Part shown: piece after piece, positions 41,303 to 49,012 of the stretch
How positions within the stretch are numbered: position 1 is the stretch's first letter
Layout of the letters: each line of letters opens with the position of its first letter
Assembly (NCBI RefSeq): GCF_048892425.1
Contig: NZ_JBLZHU010000002.1
Location: forward strand, 124,001 to 188,000
Source: Pacificispira sp002696645
GTDB taxonomy: Bacteria > Pseudomonadota > Alphaproteobacteria > UBA8366 > Aestuariispiraceae
Length of the DNA: 64,000 nucleotides
Direction of reading: 5' to 3'
Translations under genes and position numbers: made by a program
The notes under the pieces: model-generated
Database searches by the model: none
What the model was told of the DNA's origin: nothing
The model's input: the letters and a program-made list of their open reading frames with translations, nothing else

Positions 41303-42664
41303 ATGAGTGATACGATATTTGCGCTCAGCAGCGGACCCGCACCGGCGGGTATTGCGGTTATACGTCTGTCTGGCCCAGATGCACTGCCGGCCCTTCAATC
41401 CCTTCTTTTGCGGCAACCAACTGGATCTCAATGGGTACCACAGCCAAGACGCGCTCACCGACGCAAACTGTATCAACCCACATTTGATACTGCGTCGGAC
41501 CCAGACGTTCTGGACGACGCCCTGGTCCTTTATTTTCCGGGCCCCGCATCTTTCACCGGGGAGGATGTTGTTGAACTGCATTGCCACGGGGGGGCGGCGA
41601 CCATCGCAGCAGTATTGACAGCGCTTGGTCACTATCCCAGCTGTCGCTTGGCCGAAGCCGGGGAATTTTCCCGCCGCGCCTTCGCCAATGGCAATATGGA
41701 TTTGACCGAAGCGGAGGCCCTGGCGGATCTGATTTCGGCCGAAACGGAAGCACAACGCCGGTTGGCGCTGCGCCTGGCCACCGGTGCGGGGCATGACCGA
41801 TACCAGGATTGGACGGATCGATTGATCCGCATCCTTGCCCTGATTGAAGCAGCGGTAGATTTTCCGGAGGATGATTTGCCGCCCGATATGCTGGATCAGA
41901 ACAGCGATGCCATCGCCACGCTCATTCAGGAATGGCAGCAGGATATCAGGCTTGGCGCGCTGTCCTCTGCCATACGCGATGGCGTTCGGGTTGCTATCGT
42001 GGGGTCGCCCAATGTTGGGAAGTCTTCCCTTTTGAACAAATTGGCGGGGCGGGACGCGGCGATTGTATCTGAAATCGCGGGAACGACCCGAGACGTTATT
42101 GAGGTTCGCCTGGACCTGGGTGGCTATATTGTCACCCTTTCGGATACTGCCGGGCTGCGCGATACGCCCGATACGGTTGAAGGGGAAGGGGTGCGTCGGG
42201 CCCATTCAACTGCGCAGACAGCTGACATTGTACTTTGGGTTTCGGATGACCCTCTGGTCTTTGATACGCGCTCGCCATTTGAGGTATTGGAGTCAGTGCC
42301 GGTTTTCCAACTTCTCACAAAATGTGACATGGTTTCCGCGCCCCGCGATTGGCAGAACCATGCTTATCGGTTTGGGATTTCCTCTGTTACCGGGGTCGGG
42401 CTGCAGGACTTGTTATCTGCCATGACCACAATATGCGCAGATAAATATGGTCAAGCGACAGCGGCGGTTGCTGTTCGGGCTCGACATCGAGAAGCACTGT
42501 GCCGCGCGTCAGAGGCGCTTGAGGCATCGCTGGTTCAGCCGGAACTGGCACTATCGGGAGAGGATGTTCGGGTTGCCCTGATGGAGATGGGGCGCATTAC
42601 CGGACGTGTTGATGTTGAGTCTGTTCTGGACGTTGTCTTCAAGGAATTTTGCATCGGGAAATGA
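41303..42664 (+). CDS. mnmE: tRNA modification GTPase MnmE
   Basis: With MnmG it forms the enzyme that installs carboxymethylaminomethyl groups on U34 of certain tRNAs. The protein has 453 residues. The N-terminal formyl-tetrahydrofolate-binding domain (IFALSSGPAPAGIAVIRLSG) and a helical domain precede the G domain, with VAIVGSPNVGKSSLLN, the DTAGLRDTPDTVEGEGVRR switch and a variant TKCD base-binding motif. The C-terminal FKEFCIGK carries the essential Cys. It is intact and of normal length. Confidence 0.95.
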   Translation: MSDTIFALSSGPAPAGIAVIRLSGPDALPALQSLLLRQPTGSQWVPQPRRAHRRKLYQPTFDTASDPDVLDDALVLYFPGPASFTGEDVVELHCHGGAATIAAVLTALGHYPSCRLAEAGEFSRRAFANGNMDLTEAEALADLISAETEAQRRLALRLATGAGHDRYQDWTDRLIRILALIEAAVDFPEDDLPPDMLDQNSDAIATLIQEWQQDIRLGALSSAIRDGVRVAIVGSPNVGKSSLLNKLAGRDAAIVSEIAGTTRDVIEVRLDLGGYIVTLSDTAGLRDTPDTVEGEGVRRAHSTAQTADIVLWVSDDPLVFDTRSPFEVLESVPVFQLLTKCDMVSAPRDWQNHAYRFGISSVTGVGLQDLLSAMTTICADKYGQATAAVAVRARHREALCRASEALEASLVQPELALSGEDVRVALMEMGRITGRVDVESVLDVVFKEFCIGK

Positions 42665-42669
42665 ACATC

Positions 42670-42685
42670 TGTTTCACGTGAAACA
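42670..42685. promoter_or_regulatory. parS site 1
   Basis: TGTTTCACGTGAAACA is a perfect 16-base palindrome identical to the bacterial ParB-binding consensus. It lies six bases after the mnmE stop. ParB from this window (46369-47340) is expected to bind here and spread. Confidence 0.93.
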
Positions 42686-42749
42686 ATCATGGACACGGAT
42701 GGTTCTGATCTTCCGTTGCCCTTGATCGTCAGCCTTGCCCTTCGCAGCA

Positions 42750-42765
42750 TGTTTCACGTGAAACA
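42750..42765. promoter_or_regulatory. parS site 2
   Basis: This is a second perfect TGTTTCACGTGAAACA, 80 bases after the first, in the 196-base gap between mnmE and mnmG. No gene of its own lies in the gap. Confidence 0.93.
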
Positions 42766-42860
42766 ATCTCCAGATCGCCGCTGTACTATATTGCGGCTCC
42801 CTGCCAATTGACCCGGAACGCAGGAACGATTATACAAGCGACGCCGCAGGAGAACTGACA

Positions 42861-44774
42861 ATGGCCGCGCTATCCAAAGAAACCGCCCTTTCAACCCCAC
42901 GCCCCTTAGCCGGGCAGTGGGATGTTATCGTCGTGGGCGGTGGCCATGCAGGATGTGAAGCGGCCGCAGCCGCAGCCCGCATGGGGGCCAAGACGCTGCT
43001 TGTCACCCACAAGCTGGAAACCATAGGAGAAATGTCCTGCAACCCCGCCATCGGTGGATTGGGGAAGGGGCATCTGGTTCGGGAAATTGACGCCCTTGAC
43101 GGTATTATGGGGCGGGTCGCTGACCAAGCTGGCATACAATTCCGGGTCCTGAATCGCAGTAAAGGCCCCGCTGTTCAGGGCCCCAGAAGTCAGGCGGATA
43201 GAAAACTCTACCGCAACGCGATGCAGGAAACCCTGCGGGCCCAACCCAATCTGACCCTTTATGCCGGCGCGGTAGAAGATTTGATCGTATCAGGGCAGGG
43301 GGTCCTGACCGGAATTAAATTGGCCGATGGCACTGACCTTCGTGCGGGCGCTGTGGTTCTGACCACCGGGACTTTCCTGCGCGGTATGATTCATTGCGGC
43401 CACGAACGCACACCCGCTGGCCGTATCGGAGATACCCCGGCTGTCGGCCTGGCCCTGACTCTGGAGCGTTTTGGCTTTGCCCTTGGTCGCCTAAAAACCG
43501 GCACGCCACCCCGACTGGACGGGCGCACAATCAATTATGCAATCCTGGAGAAGCAGGATGCAGATGAAGTGCCGGAGCCATTTTCTGCACTAACGGAGTC
43601 CATCACCGTCCCGCAGATTGCCTGCCATATTACCTATACCAATCAGAACACCCATAAGGTGATCCACGACAATCTCGCCCATTCCGCCTTATATGGTGGC
43701 ATGATTTCCGGCATAGGTCCGCGCTATTGCCCGTCGATTGAAGACAAGGTGGTGAAGTTCGCAGATAAGCCACGGCACCAGATCTTCCTCGAACCGGAAG
43801 GGCTGGACGACCACACAGTCTATCCGAATGGACTCTCGAATTCCCTGCCGCGGGACATCCAGGCCGCCTTTCTGAAAACCATTCCTGGTTTGGAGAATGC
43901 AGCCATTCTTCAGCCCGGCTACGCGATTGAATATGATCATGTCGATCCAAGAGAACTGCATCCAACGCTGGAGACCCGAAAGATTGCGGGGCTGTATCTT
44001 GCGGGACAAATCAATGGAACGACTGGATATGAAGAGGCCGCCGCACAGGGTCTGATGGCAGGGCTGAATGCCGCCCATAAAGTCGGGGGCGGGACGGTTC
44101 CCTTTATTCTGGACCGTGCAGATGCTTACATCGGGGTCATGATCGATGATCTGACGACCCGGGGGGCGGATGAACCGTATCGTATGTTTACCTCCCGCGC
44201 CGAATATCGCCTTCGCCTGCGGGCCGATAATGCGGATCAACGTCTGACTCCGCTGGGCGCTGAGCTGGGCTGCCTGTCCTCTGAAAGACTAGAGCATTGG
44301 TCGGCCCGATCACAGGCCTTGACCAAATCCCGGGCTCTTCTGGAAAACCACAAGGCTTCCCCTCAGGAATTGGCGCGCCACGATATCGCCGTGCGACAGG
44401 ATGGTCGGATGCGCAGCGCCATGGATCTGCTGGCATTGCCCGACCTGTCCTTACAGCGGTTAAGCGCGCTTTGGCCCGACCTCCTGGCTATCCCCGCATC
44501 CGTCGCGCCACAAATTGAAACCGACGCCCGATATGCCGCCTATTTACAACGACAGGATTCAGATATTCGCGCCTATCGCCGCGATGAATCGCTGTATCTG
44601 CCAGACGATCTGGATTTCAACACTGTTGGCGGTTTAAGCCACGAAATGATTCAACGACTGTCCGCGGGACGGCCGCGAACCCTTGGCCAGGCCGCCCGCT
44701 TGCCAGGCGTAACCCCGGCGGCTGTTGTCGCACTGATGCGATTTGTTCGGCGGACAGGCGATAAGGCAGCGTAA
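42861..44774 (+). CDS. mnmG: tRNA uridine-5-carboxymethylaminomethyl modification enzyme MnmG
   Basis: MnmG is the FAD-dependent partner of MnmE. The protein has 637 residues; AGGAGA precedes ATG 42861. The dinucleotide-binding VIVVGGGHAGCEAAAAAARMG is near the N-terminus. MSCNPAIGGLGKGHLVREIDALDG, the GTFLRGMIHCGHERTPAGR segment, RLKTGTPPRLDGRTI and LYLAGQINGTTGYEEAAAQGL follow, then the C-terminal helical domain that contacts tRNA. It is full-length. Confidence 0.96.
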   Translation: MAALSKETALSTPRPLAGQWDVIVVGGGHAGCEAAAAAARMGAKTLLVTHKLETIGEMSCNPAIGGLGKGHLVREIDALDGIMGRVADQAGIQFRVLNRSKGPAVQGPRSQADRKLYRNAMQETLRAQPNLTLYAGAVEDLIVSGQGVLTGIKLADGTDLRAGAVVLTTGTFLRGMIHCGHERTPAGRIGDTPAVGLALTLERFGFALGRLKTGTPPRLDGRTINYAILEKQDADEVPEPFSALTESITVPQIACHITYTNQNTHKVIHDNLAHSALYGGMISGIGPRYCPSIEDKVVKFADKPRHQIFLEPEGLDDHTVYPNGLSNSLPRDIQAAFLKTIPGLENAAILQPGYAIEYDHVDPRELHPTLETRKIAGLYLAGQINGTTGYEEAAAQGLMAGLNAAHKVGGGTVPFILDRADAYIGVMIDDLTTRGADEPYRMFTSRAEYRLRLRADNADQRLTPLGAELGCLSSERLEHWSARSQALTKSRALLENHKASPQELARHDIAVRQDGRMRSAMDLLALPDLSLQRLSALWPDLLAIPASVAPQIETDARYAAYLQRQDSDIRAYRRDESLYLPDDLDFNTVGGLSHEMIQRLSAGRPRTLGQAARLPGVTPAAVVALMRFVRRTGDKAA

Positions 44775-44778
44775 GCGC

Positions 44779-45429
44779 GTGGCGGACGATCCCAAAAGTA
44801 ACTTCCAGAAAAACACAGATGTTTCACGTGAAACCATGGAGCAACTGGACGCCTATGCCGCCTTGCTTCTGAAATGGCAGCCCAGGATTAATCTGATCAG
44901 CGGTAAAACCATCCCAGATCTCTGGACACGGCATTTTCTGGACTCTGCGCAACTGATTGATCTGTGCCCTCCACAGGCGAGAACCTTAATCGACCTGGGC
45001 AGTGGAGCCGGCTTCCCAGGATTGGTTCTGGCGATCCTGAGCCGGATGACAGTGCATTTGATCGAGTCCGACACCCGTAAATCTGCCTTCTTGAGAGAGG
45101 CCGCCCGTGTCGCCGGGGTGTCTGACCGGGTAACCGTTCATGCCGCCCGTGCAGAAAGTGTCGACCTGCCGCCAGCAGACATTATTTCCGCCCGCGCTTT
45201 GGCGTCATTGACCGATCTTTTGCCTCTGGCACACCGATTTTGGGGGGAGGGGACAATTGCCCTGTTTCCGAAGGGTAAGAGGTATAAAGAGGAATTGACT
45301 GCTGCAAATTATGCATGGTATATAACTTATGACGCGGTTCGCAGCCGCAGTGATGACGAGTCAGTTCTGTTGCGCCTCACCGATATGCGCCCGAAGAAAC
45401 CGGATCACGCCCCAGGAGAGTCGCCTTAG
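44779..45429 (+). CDS. rsmG: 16S rRNA (guanine527-N7)-methyltransferase RsmG
   Basis: RsmG methylates G527 of 16S rRNA. The protein has 216 residues from GTG 44779, five bases after the mnmG stop; an in-frame ATG at 44836 is the next choice. The SAM-binding site TLIDLGSGAGFPGLVLAI is followed by VHLIESDTRKSAFLREAARV, SARALASLTDLL and a GTIALFPKGKRY segment. The codons for VSRET coincide with a parS site, a constraint that also explains the unusual conservation of those residues in alphaproteobacteria. Confidence 0.94.
   Translation: MADDPKSNFQKNTDVSRETMEQLDAYAALLLKWQPRINLISGKTIPDLWTRHFLDSAQLIDLCPPQARTLIDLGSGAGFPGLVLAILSRMTVHLIESDTRKSAFLREAARVAGVSDRVTVHAARAESVDLPPADIISARALASLTDLLPLAHRFWGEGTIALFPKGKRYKEELTAANYAWYITYDAVRSRSDDESVLLRLTDMRPKKPDHAPGESP
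44820..44835. promoter_or_regulatory. parS site 3, inside the rsmG coding region
   Basis: TGTTTCACGTGAAACC differs from the consensus only in the last base. It lies within the first codons of rsmG and reads as DVSRET in frame. Together with the two sites near 42.7 kb it makes a three-site cluster about 0.7-3 kb before parA. Confidence 0.9.
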
Positions 45430-45547
45430 AAATCATCGGCAACGCTGTGACTTTTTTAAGAACCGATGTGTCGCCCCAAGTCCCCCACGGCCCCCGCCCA
45501 AAGGGAACAGACAGCATCGCTCTTAGAGCACAGAAGGAGTTGCGCCG

Positions 45548-46372
45548 ATGTATGCGAAATTGCCGGAAAAACTGACCAAGCCCCGCAGTGATGGCACCGC
45601 ACGAATCATCGCGATCGCCAATCAGAAAGGGGGGGTGGGAAAAACCACCACCGCGATTAATCTCGCCACAGCCTTGGCTGCCTGTGAAAAGCGTGTCCTG
45701 ATCGTGGACATCGATGCCCAGGGAAATGCCTCAACCGGATTGGGTGTGGATCGTCGGGATCGGACGTTAAGCTCCTATGATCTGCTATTCGCGCGCGAGA
45801 CGGCGGAAAGTGCGGCGGTCAACACGGCCATTCCGGGCCTGCGTCTGATTCCAGCCTCTATTCATCTGTCCGGCGCTGAAATCGAACTGGTGGAAGAAGA
45901 CCGCCGGGAATTTCGCCTGCGCGACGCCTTGCGGGGCTGTACAGACGATTATGACTATATCCTGATCGATTGCCCGCCAGCTCTGGGTCTATTGACCCTG
46001 AACGCATTATGCGCCGCCGATTCCGTTATGGTGCCATTGCAATGTGAATTTTATGCGCTGGAAGGGCTCAGCCATCTGATCGGCACGATTGAGCGTGTGA
46101 AGCGCGCCTTTAACCCGCGCCTGGATATCCAGGGCGTGGTGTTGACCATGTATGATCGGCGCAACAACCTGTCTGACATGGTGGCGGCCGATGTCCGCGC
46201 TCATTTGGGTGACAAAGTCTATGAAACCGTGATTCCCCGCAATGTGCGCATCTCAGAAGCACCAAGCTTTGGCAAACCCGTCCTGTTATACGACATGGAT
46301 TGCCGGGGATCACAGGCCTACATTCACCTCGCCAGCGAGGTTCTGAAGCGTGAAAGGAGACTCCCGGCATGA
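45548..46372 (+). CDS. parA: Chromosome partitioning ATPase ParA
   Basis: ParA is a Walker-type ATPase that moves ParB-parS complexes along the nucleoid. The protein has 274 residues; AAGGAG precedes ATG 45548. The deviant Walker A is KGGVGKTTTAINLATAL. VLIVDIDAQGNASTGLG, YILIDCPPALGLLTLNAL and PLQCEFYALEGLSHL follow. It carries the chromosomal form, without a DNA-binding N-terminal domain. Its stop overlaps parB. Confidence 0.96.
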   Translation: MYAKLPEKLTKPRSDGTARIIAIANQKGGVGKTTTAINLATALAACEKRVLIVDIDAQGNASTGLGVDRRDRTLSSYDLLFARETAESAAVNTAIPGLRLIPASIHLSGAEIELVEEDRREFRLRDALRGCTDDYDYILIDCPPALGLLTLNALCAADSVMVPLQCEFYALEGLSHLIGTIERVKRAFNPRLDIQGVVLTMYDRRNNLSDMVAADVRAHLGDKVYETVIPRNVRISEAPSFGKPVLLYDMDCRGSQAYIHLASEVLKRERRLPA

Positions 46373-47340
46373 GTGCAGCAGAAGATCGTAAGCGCGGCTT
46401 AGGGCGCGGCCTCTCAGCGCTGTTTGGGGATGGTGACAGCGCGATCAACAGCGCAGATGGCTACAGCGAGCCCGCCGTAAAGACCTCCAAAACCGTGCCA
46501 ATCGAATTCCTGCGGCCAAATCCAAGCCAGCCCCGCAAACGATTCGATGAGGCTGCGATTGACGGGCTGGTCGATTCTATCCGCCAGCAAGGAATCCTTC
46601 AGCCGCTATTGGTCCGACCCCATCCCGATGATGCCAATGCCTATCAGATCGTCGCGGGCGAACGCCGCTGGCGAGCCGCCCAACGGGCGCAATTGTATGA
46701 AGTGCCGGTTGTCATCAAGGATCTGACCGATACCGAAACCCTTGAAATTGCGCTGATCGAAAACATTCACCGCGAAGACCTGACACCCCTGGAAGAGGCA
46801 GAAGGGTATCAGCGCCTGATGGAAGAATTCGGCCATACTCAGGACGCGCTTTCAAAATCTGTCGGCAAAAGCCGGTCCCATGTTGCCAATATGCTGCGGC
46901 TGCTATCGCTTCCGGAAGAGCTGAAAAGCATGCTGGATGACGGCTTGCTCAGCGCCGGCCATGCCCGTGCCCTGTTGGGTGCCAGCAATGCCGACGCCCT
47001 GGCCCAGGAAGTCATAAAGAAGGGCTATAATGTTCGCCAGACGGAACGCCTGGTTCAGGATGCCAAGCCCAATGCCAATAAGACACAGGACGGGTTGCAG
47101 CGCCTGAAAGGCAAAATTGAAAAGGGCGGGGCCAGCCTGACCGAAAAAGATGCCAATACCGTTGCGATGGAACGCAGCCTGTCGGATCTTCTGGGCATGA
47201 CCGTTTCCATAGACCTGAAAGGCGGTGGCGAATCCGGACGCCTGGTTGTCGCGTTTGAGGATTTTGACCAGCTGGACGACGTGGTGGAACGCCTGAATCG
47301 TGGGGGCGTGCAGAGACCTAAGAATGTCGTCGAAATGTAG
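46369..47340 (+). CDS. parB: Chromosome partitioning protein ParB
   Basis: ParB is a CTP-dependent clamp that binds parS and spreads. The protein has 323 residues. KRGLGRGLSALFGD at the N-terminus is the ParA-contacting box. The CTP-binding PLLVRPHPDDANAYQIVAGERRWRAAQRAQL and IENIHREDLTPLEEAEGYQRL follow, then the helix-turn-helix ALSKSVGKSRSHVANMLRLLSLP and a C-terminal dimerisation part. The gene is complete and the matching parS sites lie upstream. Confidence 0.96.
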   Translation: MSAAEDRKRGLGRGLSALFGDGDSAINSADGYSEPAVKTSKTVPIEFLRPNPSQPRKRFDEAAIDGLVDSIRQQGILQPLLVRPHPDDANAYQIVAGERRWRAAQRAQLYEVPVVIKDLTDTETLEIALIENIHREDLTPLEEAEGYQRLMEEFGHTQDALSKSVGKSRSHVANMLRLLSLPEELKSMLDDGLLSAGHARALLGASNADALAQEVIKKGYNVRQTERLVQDAKPNANKTQDGLQRLKGKIEKGGASLTEKDANTVAMERSLSDLLGMTVSIDLKGGGESGRLVVAFEDFDQLDDVVERLNRGGVQRPKNVVEM

Positions 47341-47350
47341 CCGTAAGAAT

Positions 47351-47368
47351 ATCATGCGCACGCATGAT
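47351..47368. repeat. Short palindrome between convergent parB and holA
   Basis: ATCATGCG (47351-47358) pairs perfectly with CGCATGAT (47361-47368) around CA. It lies between the stops of parB and holA. It shares the CATGATGC/GCATCATG core with the palindromes at 9412, 29078-29221 and 58269. No T-run is present, so the terminator role is unsure. Confidence 0.75.
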
Positions 47369-47382
47369 GCTGTGGCATGCAC

Positions 47383-48432
47383 CTATCTGGAAGCGCGACG
47401 ACCGGACGCGTGCCGCCTGGCTAAGGCGCCGACCTGATGCAGGCTGCGGTGACATAAAATCCAATCCGGCGCGCCGCTGCGTTTGCAGGCTGCTTCCGCC
47501 TCGATCAAAAGCGACAATGCCTCTGCCACAGCCAATGGAGGCCAGCGTTTCACCCCCGCCTCAAACCGTGCCTTGGATTTGTAGAAGACGGGCGGGCGCA
47601 GGCTGCTCATCGCGCCTTGCAGCGGCATTCCACCCGATACAAGATCCTGAACTCGCCGCAGTCTCAGCATGTGATTGCTCGCTGTGCGCAACAGGGCAAC
47701 CGGGGCCGTTCCATCCTGAGCCGCCAGATCAAGAGCCCGGTCCAGCGATCTGGAATTTCCCTCCGCCATAGCCTGGATCACATCATCCAACGTGGATACC
47801 GAGCTGTCGCCGATCAGGGTCGAGACCGTGTCAAAATCCAATGTGCCATTTTGCCCGGCATACAGCGCCAGCTTCTCGATCTCGGACCGACTGACGCCGC
47901 GATCAGACCCTAGATTATCCACCAGAAATTCCCGCGCTTCCGGCTCTATCCGCACGGAAAGCGGCCGCAGCCCTTCCTCTATCAACCGATCTATTCCACC
48001 TGCTTCATCCAGATAACAGGCAATCGCAGCGCCAAGCTTGGAGCCTTCAAATACCTTACGAAGCTTTGATTTTGCGGGCAAATCGCCCGCCGACAGGACG
48101 ATCAGCGCATCCCCGACCGGGTCTTCTAGAAACCCAGCCAAAGCATCGGCACAGGCGTCGCTGGCATCCCGGATCAAGATTACGCGCCGCCCACCCATCA
48201 TGGAAATCGCTGCAGCCTCATCCCCCAAGATGGCGGGATCTGCCTTGATCGCATCGCTGGATAAATCACATATCTGGAAAGGATCTTCCAGATCTGGCGC
48301 GACCGTCAACGCGACCGCCCGCATACGTTCACGGGCCAGACCTGCATCGGGCCCATAGCACAAAACGGCGCGGATCTCAGACGGTGGGGCCTTTACAAAC
48401 CCCTCAATCGAGCCCGTCGCGATTTTCACCAT
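47383..48432 (-). CDS. holA: DNA polymerase III subunit delta
   Basis: HolA is the clamp-loader subunit that opens the sliding clamp. The protein has 349 residues with AVLCYGPDAGLARERMRAV, FQICDLSSDAI and VILIRDASDACADAL in the first domain, then VSRSEIEKLALYAG and the helical C-terminal ring domain (ALLRTASNHMLRLRRVQDLV). It lies six bases downstream of lptE on the same strand and is convergent with parB, the usual order in alphaproteobacteria. Confidence 0.93.
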   Translation of the reverse strand: MVKIATGSIEGFVKAPPSEIRAVLCYGPDAGLARERMRAVALTVAPDLEDPFQICDLSSDAIKADPAILGDEAAAISMMGGRRVILIRDASDACADALAGFLEDPVGDALIVLSAGDLPAKSKLRKVFEGSKLGAAIACYLDEAGGIDRLIEEGLRPLSVRIEPEAREFLVDNLGSDRGVSRSEIEKLALYAGQNGTLDFDTVSTLIGDSSVSTLDDVIQAMAEGNSRSLDRALDLAAQDGTAPVALLRTASNHMLRLRRVQDLVSGGMPLQGAMSSLRPPVFYKSKARFEAGVKRWPPLAVAEALSLLIEAEAACKRSGAPDWILCHRSLHQVGALARRHASGRRASR

Positions 48433-48438
48433 GCCAAA

Positions 48439-48978
48439 TCAGCCCTTAAGCAATCGCTGCTTTTCGAAAAATGTTGCGATCTGAATACGCAAATCATCCG
48501 CGATAACGACAAGCGTGCGGTCCAGGGCATTCTTCTTCGCCACTTCAGCGGCATAGTCCGATGTCGACACGGAGTACGTTGATACCGCCCGGGATTTAAA
48601 CAATTTTGTTTCCTCAACAATGGTCAGGGCGGCCTCTGCAACTACCGTCAATTCCGCGCGGGTCACGGTTGCATCAATCAGCGTCCCGCGATCCACTGTC
48701 GAAAAATTCAGGGTAACATCCAGAGTGTAACGGGATTTGGTAGGGCGTCCTTTGGGATTAAAGCGATCCAACAATAGATTATGAAGCACCTGACCTTCCC
48801 GATCTTCGATCAGGTTAATCTTCGTCGCCTCCAGATCTTCCATTGCATCGACACCGCTATCGGACCCGCCGGTACCATAAACAGGCCGAAAACCACAGCC
48901 AGAGAGCGCCAGCACTGCGCCCCCCAAGCCGAGCAGGGTCACTGCGCGACGATCCATCTTTGCATTAAAAGACCTCAT
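48439..48978 (-). CDS. lptE: LPS-assembly lipoprotein LptE
   Basis: LptE plugs the LptD barrel and helps place lipopolysaccharide in the outer membrane. The protein has 179 residues from ATG 48978 (AAGGGA upstream). A signal peptide ends in a lipobox LSGC with Cys28, followed by GFRPVYG, the conserved start of mature LptE. The rest has the expected beta-alpha pattern. Gene order leuS-lptE-holA supports the call. Confidence 0.92.
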   Translation of the reverse strand: MRSFNAKMDRRAVTLLGLGGAVLALSGCGFRPVYGTGGSDSGVDAMEDLEATKINLIEDREGQVLHNLLLDRFNPKGRPTKSRYTLDVTLNFSTVDRGTLIDATVTRAELTVVAEAALTIVEETKLFKSRAVSTYSVSTSDYAAEVAKKNALDRTLVVIADDLRIQIATFFEKQRLLKG

Positions 48979-49012
48979 GCCAATCCCTTACCCGCTCTTA
49001 ACGTCAGAAACC

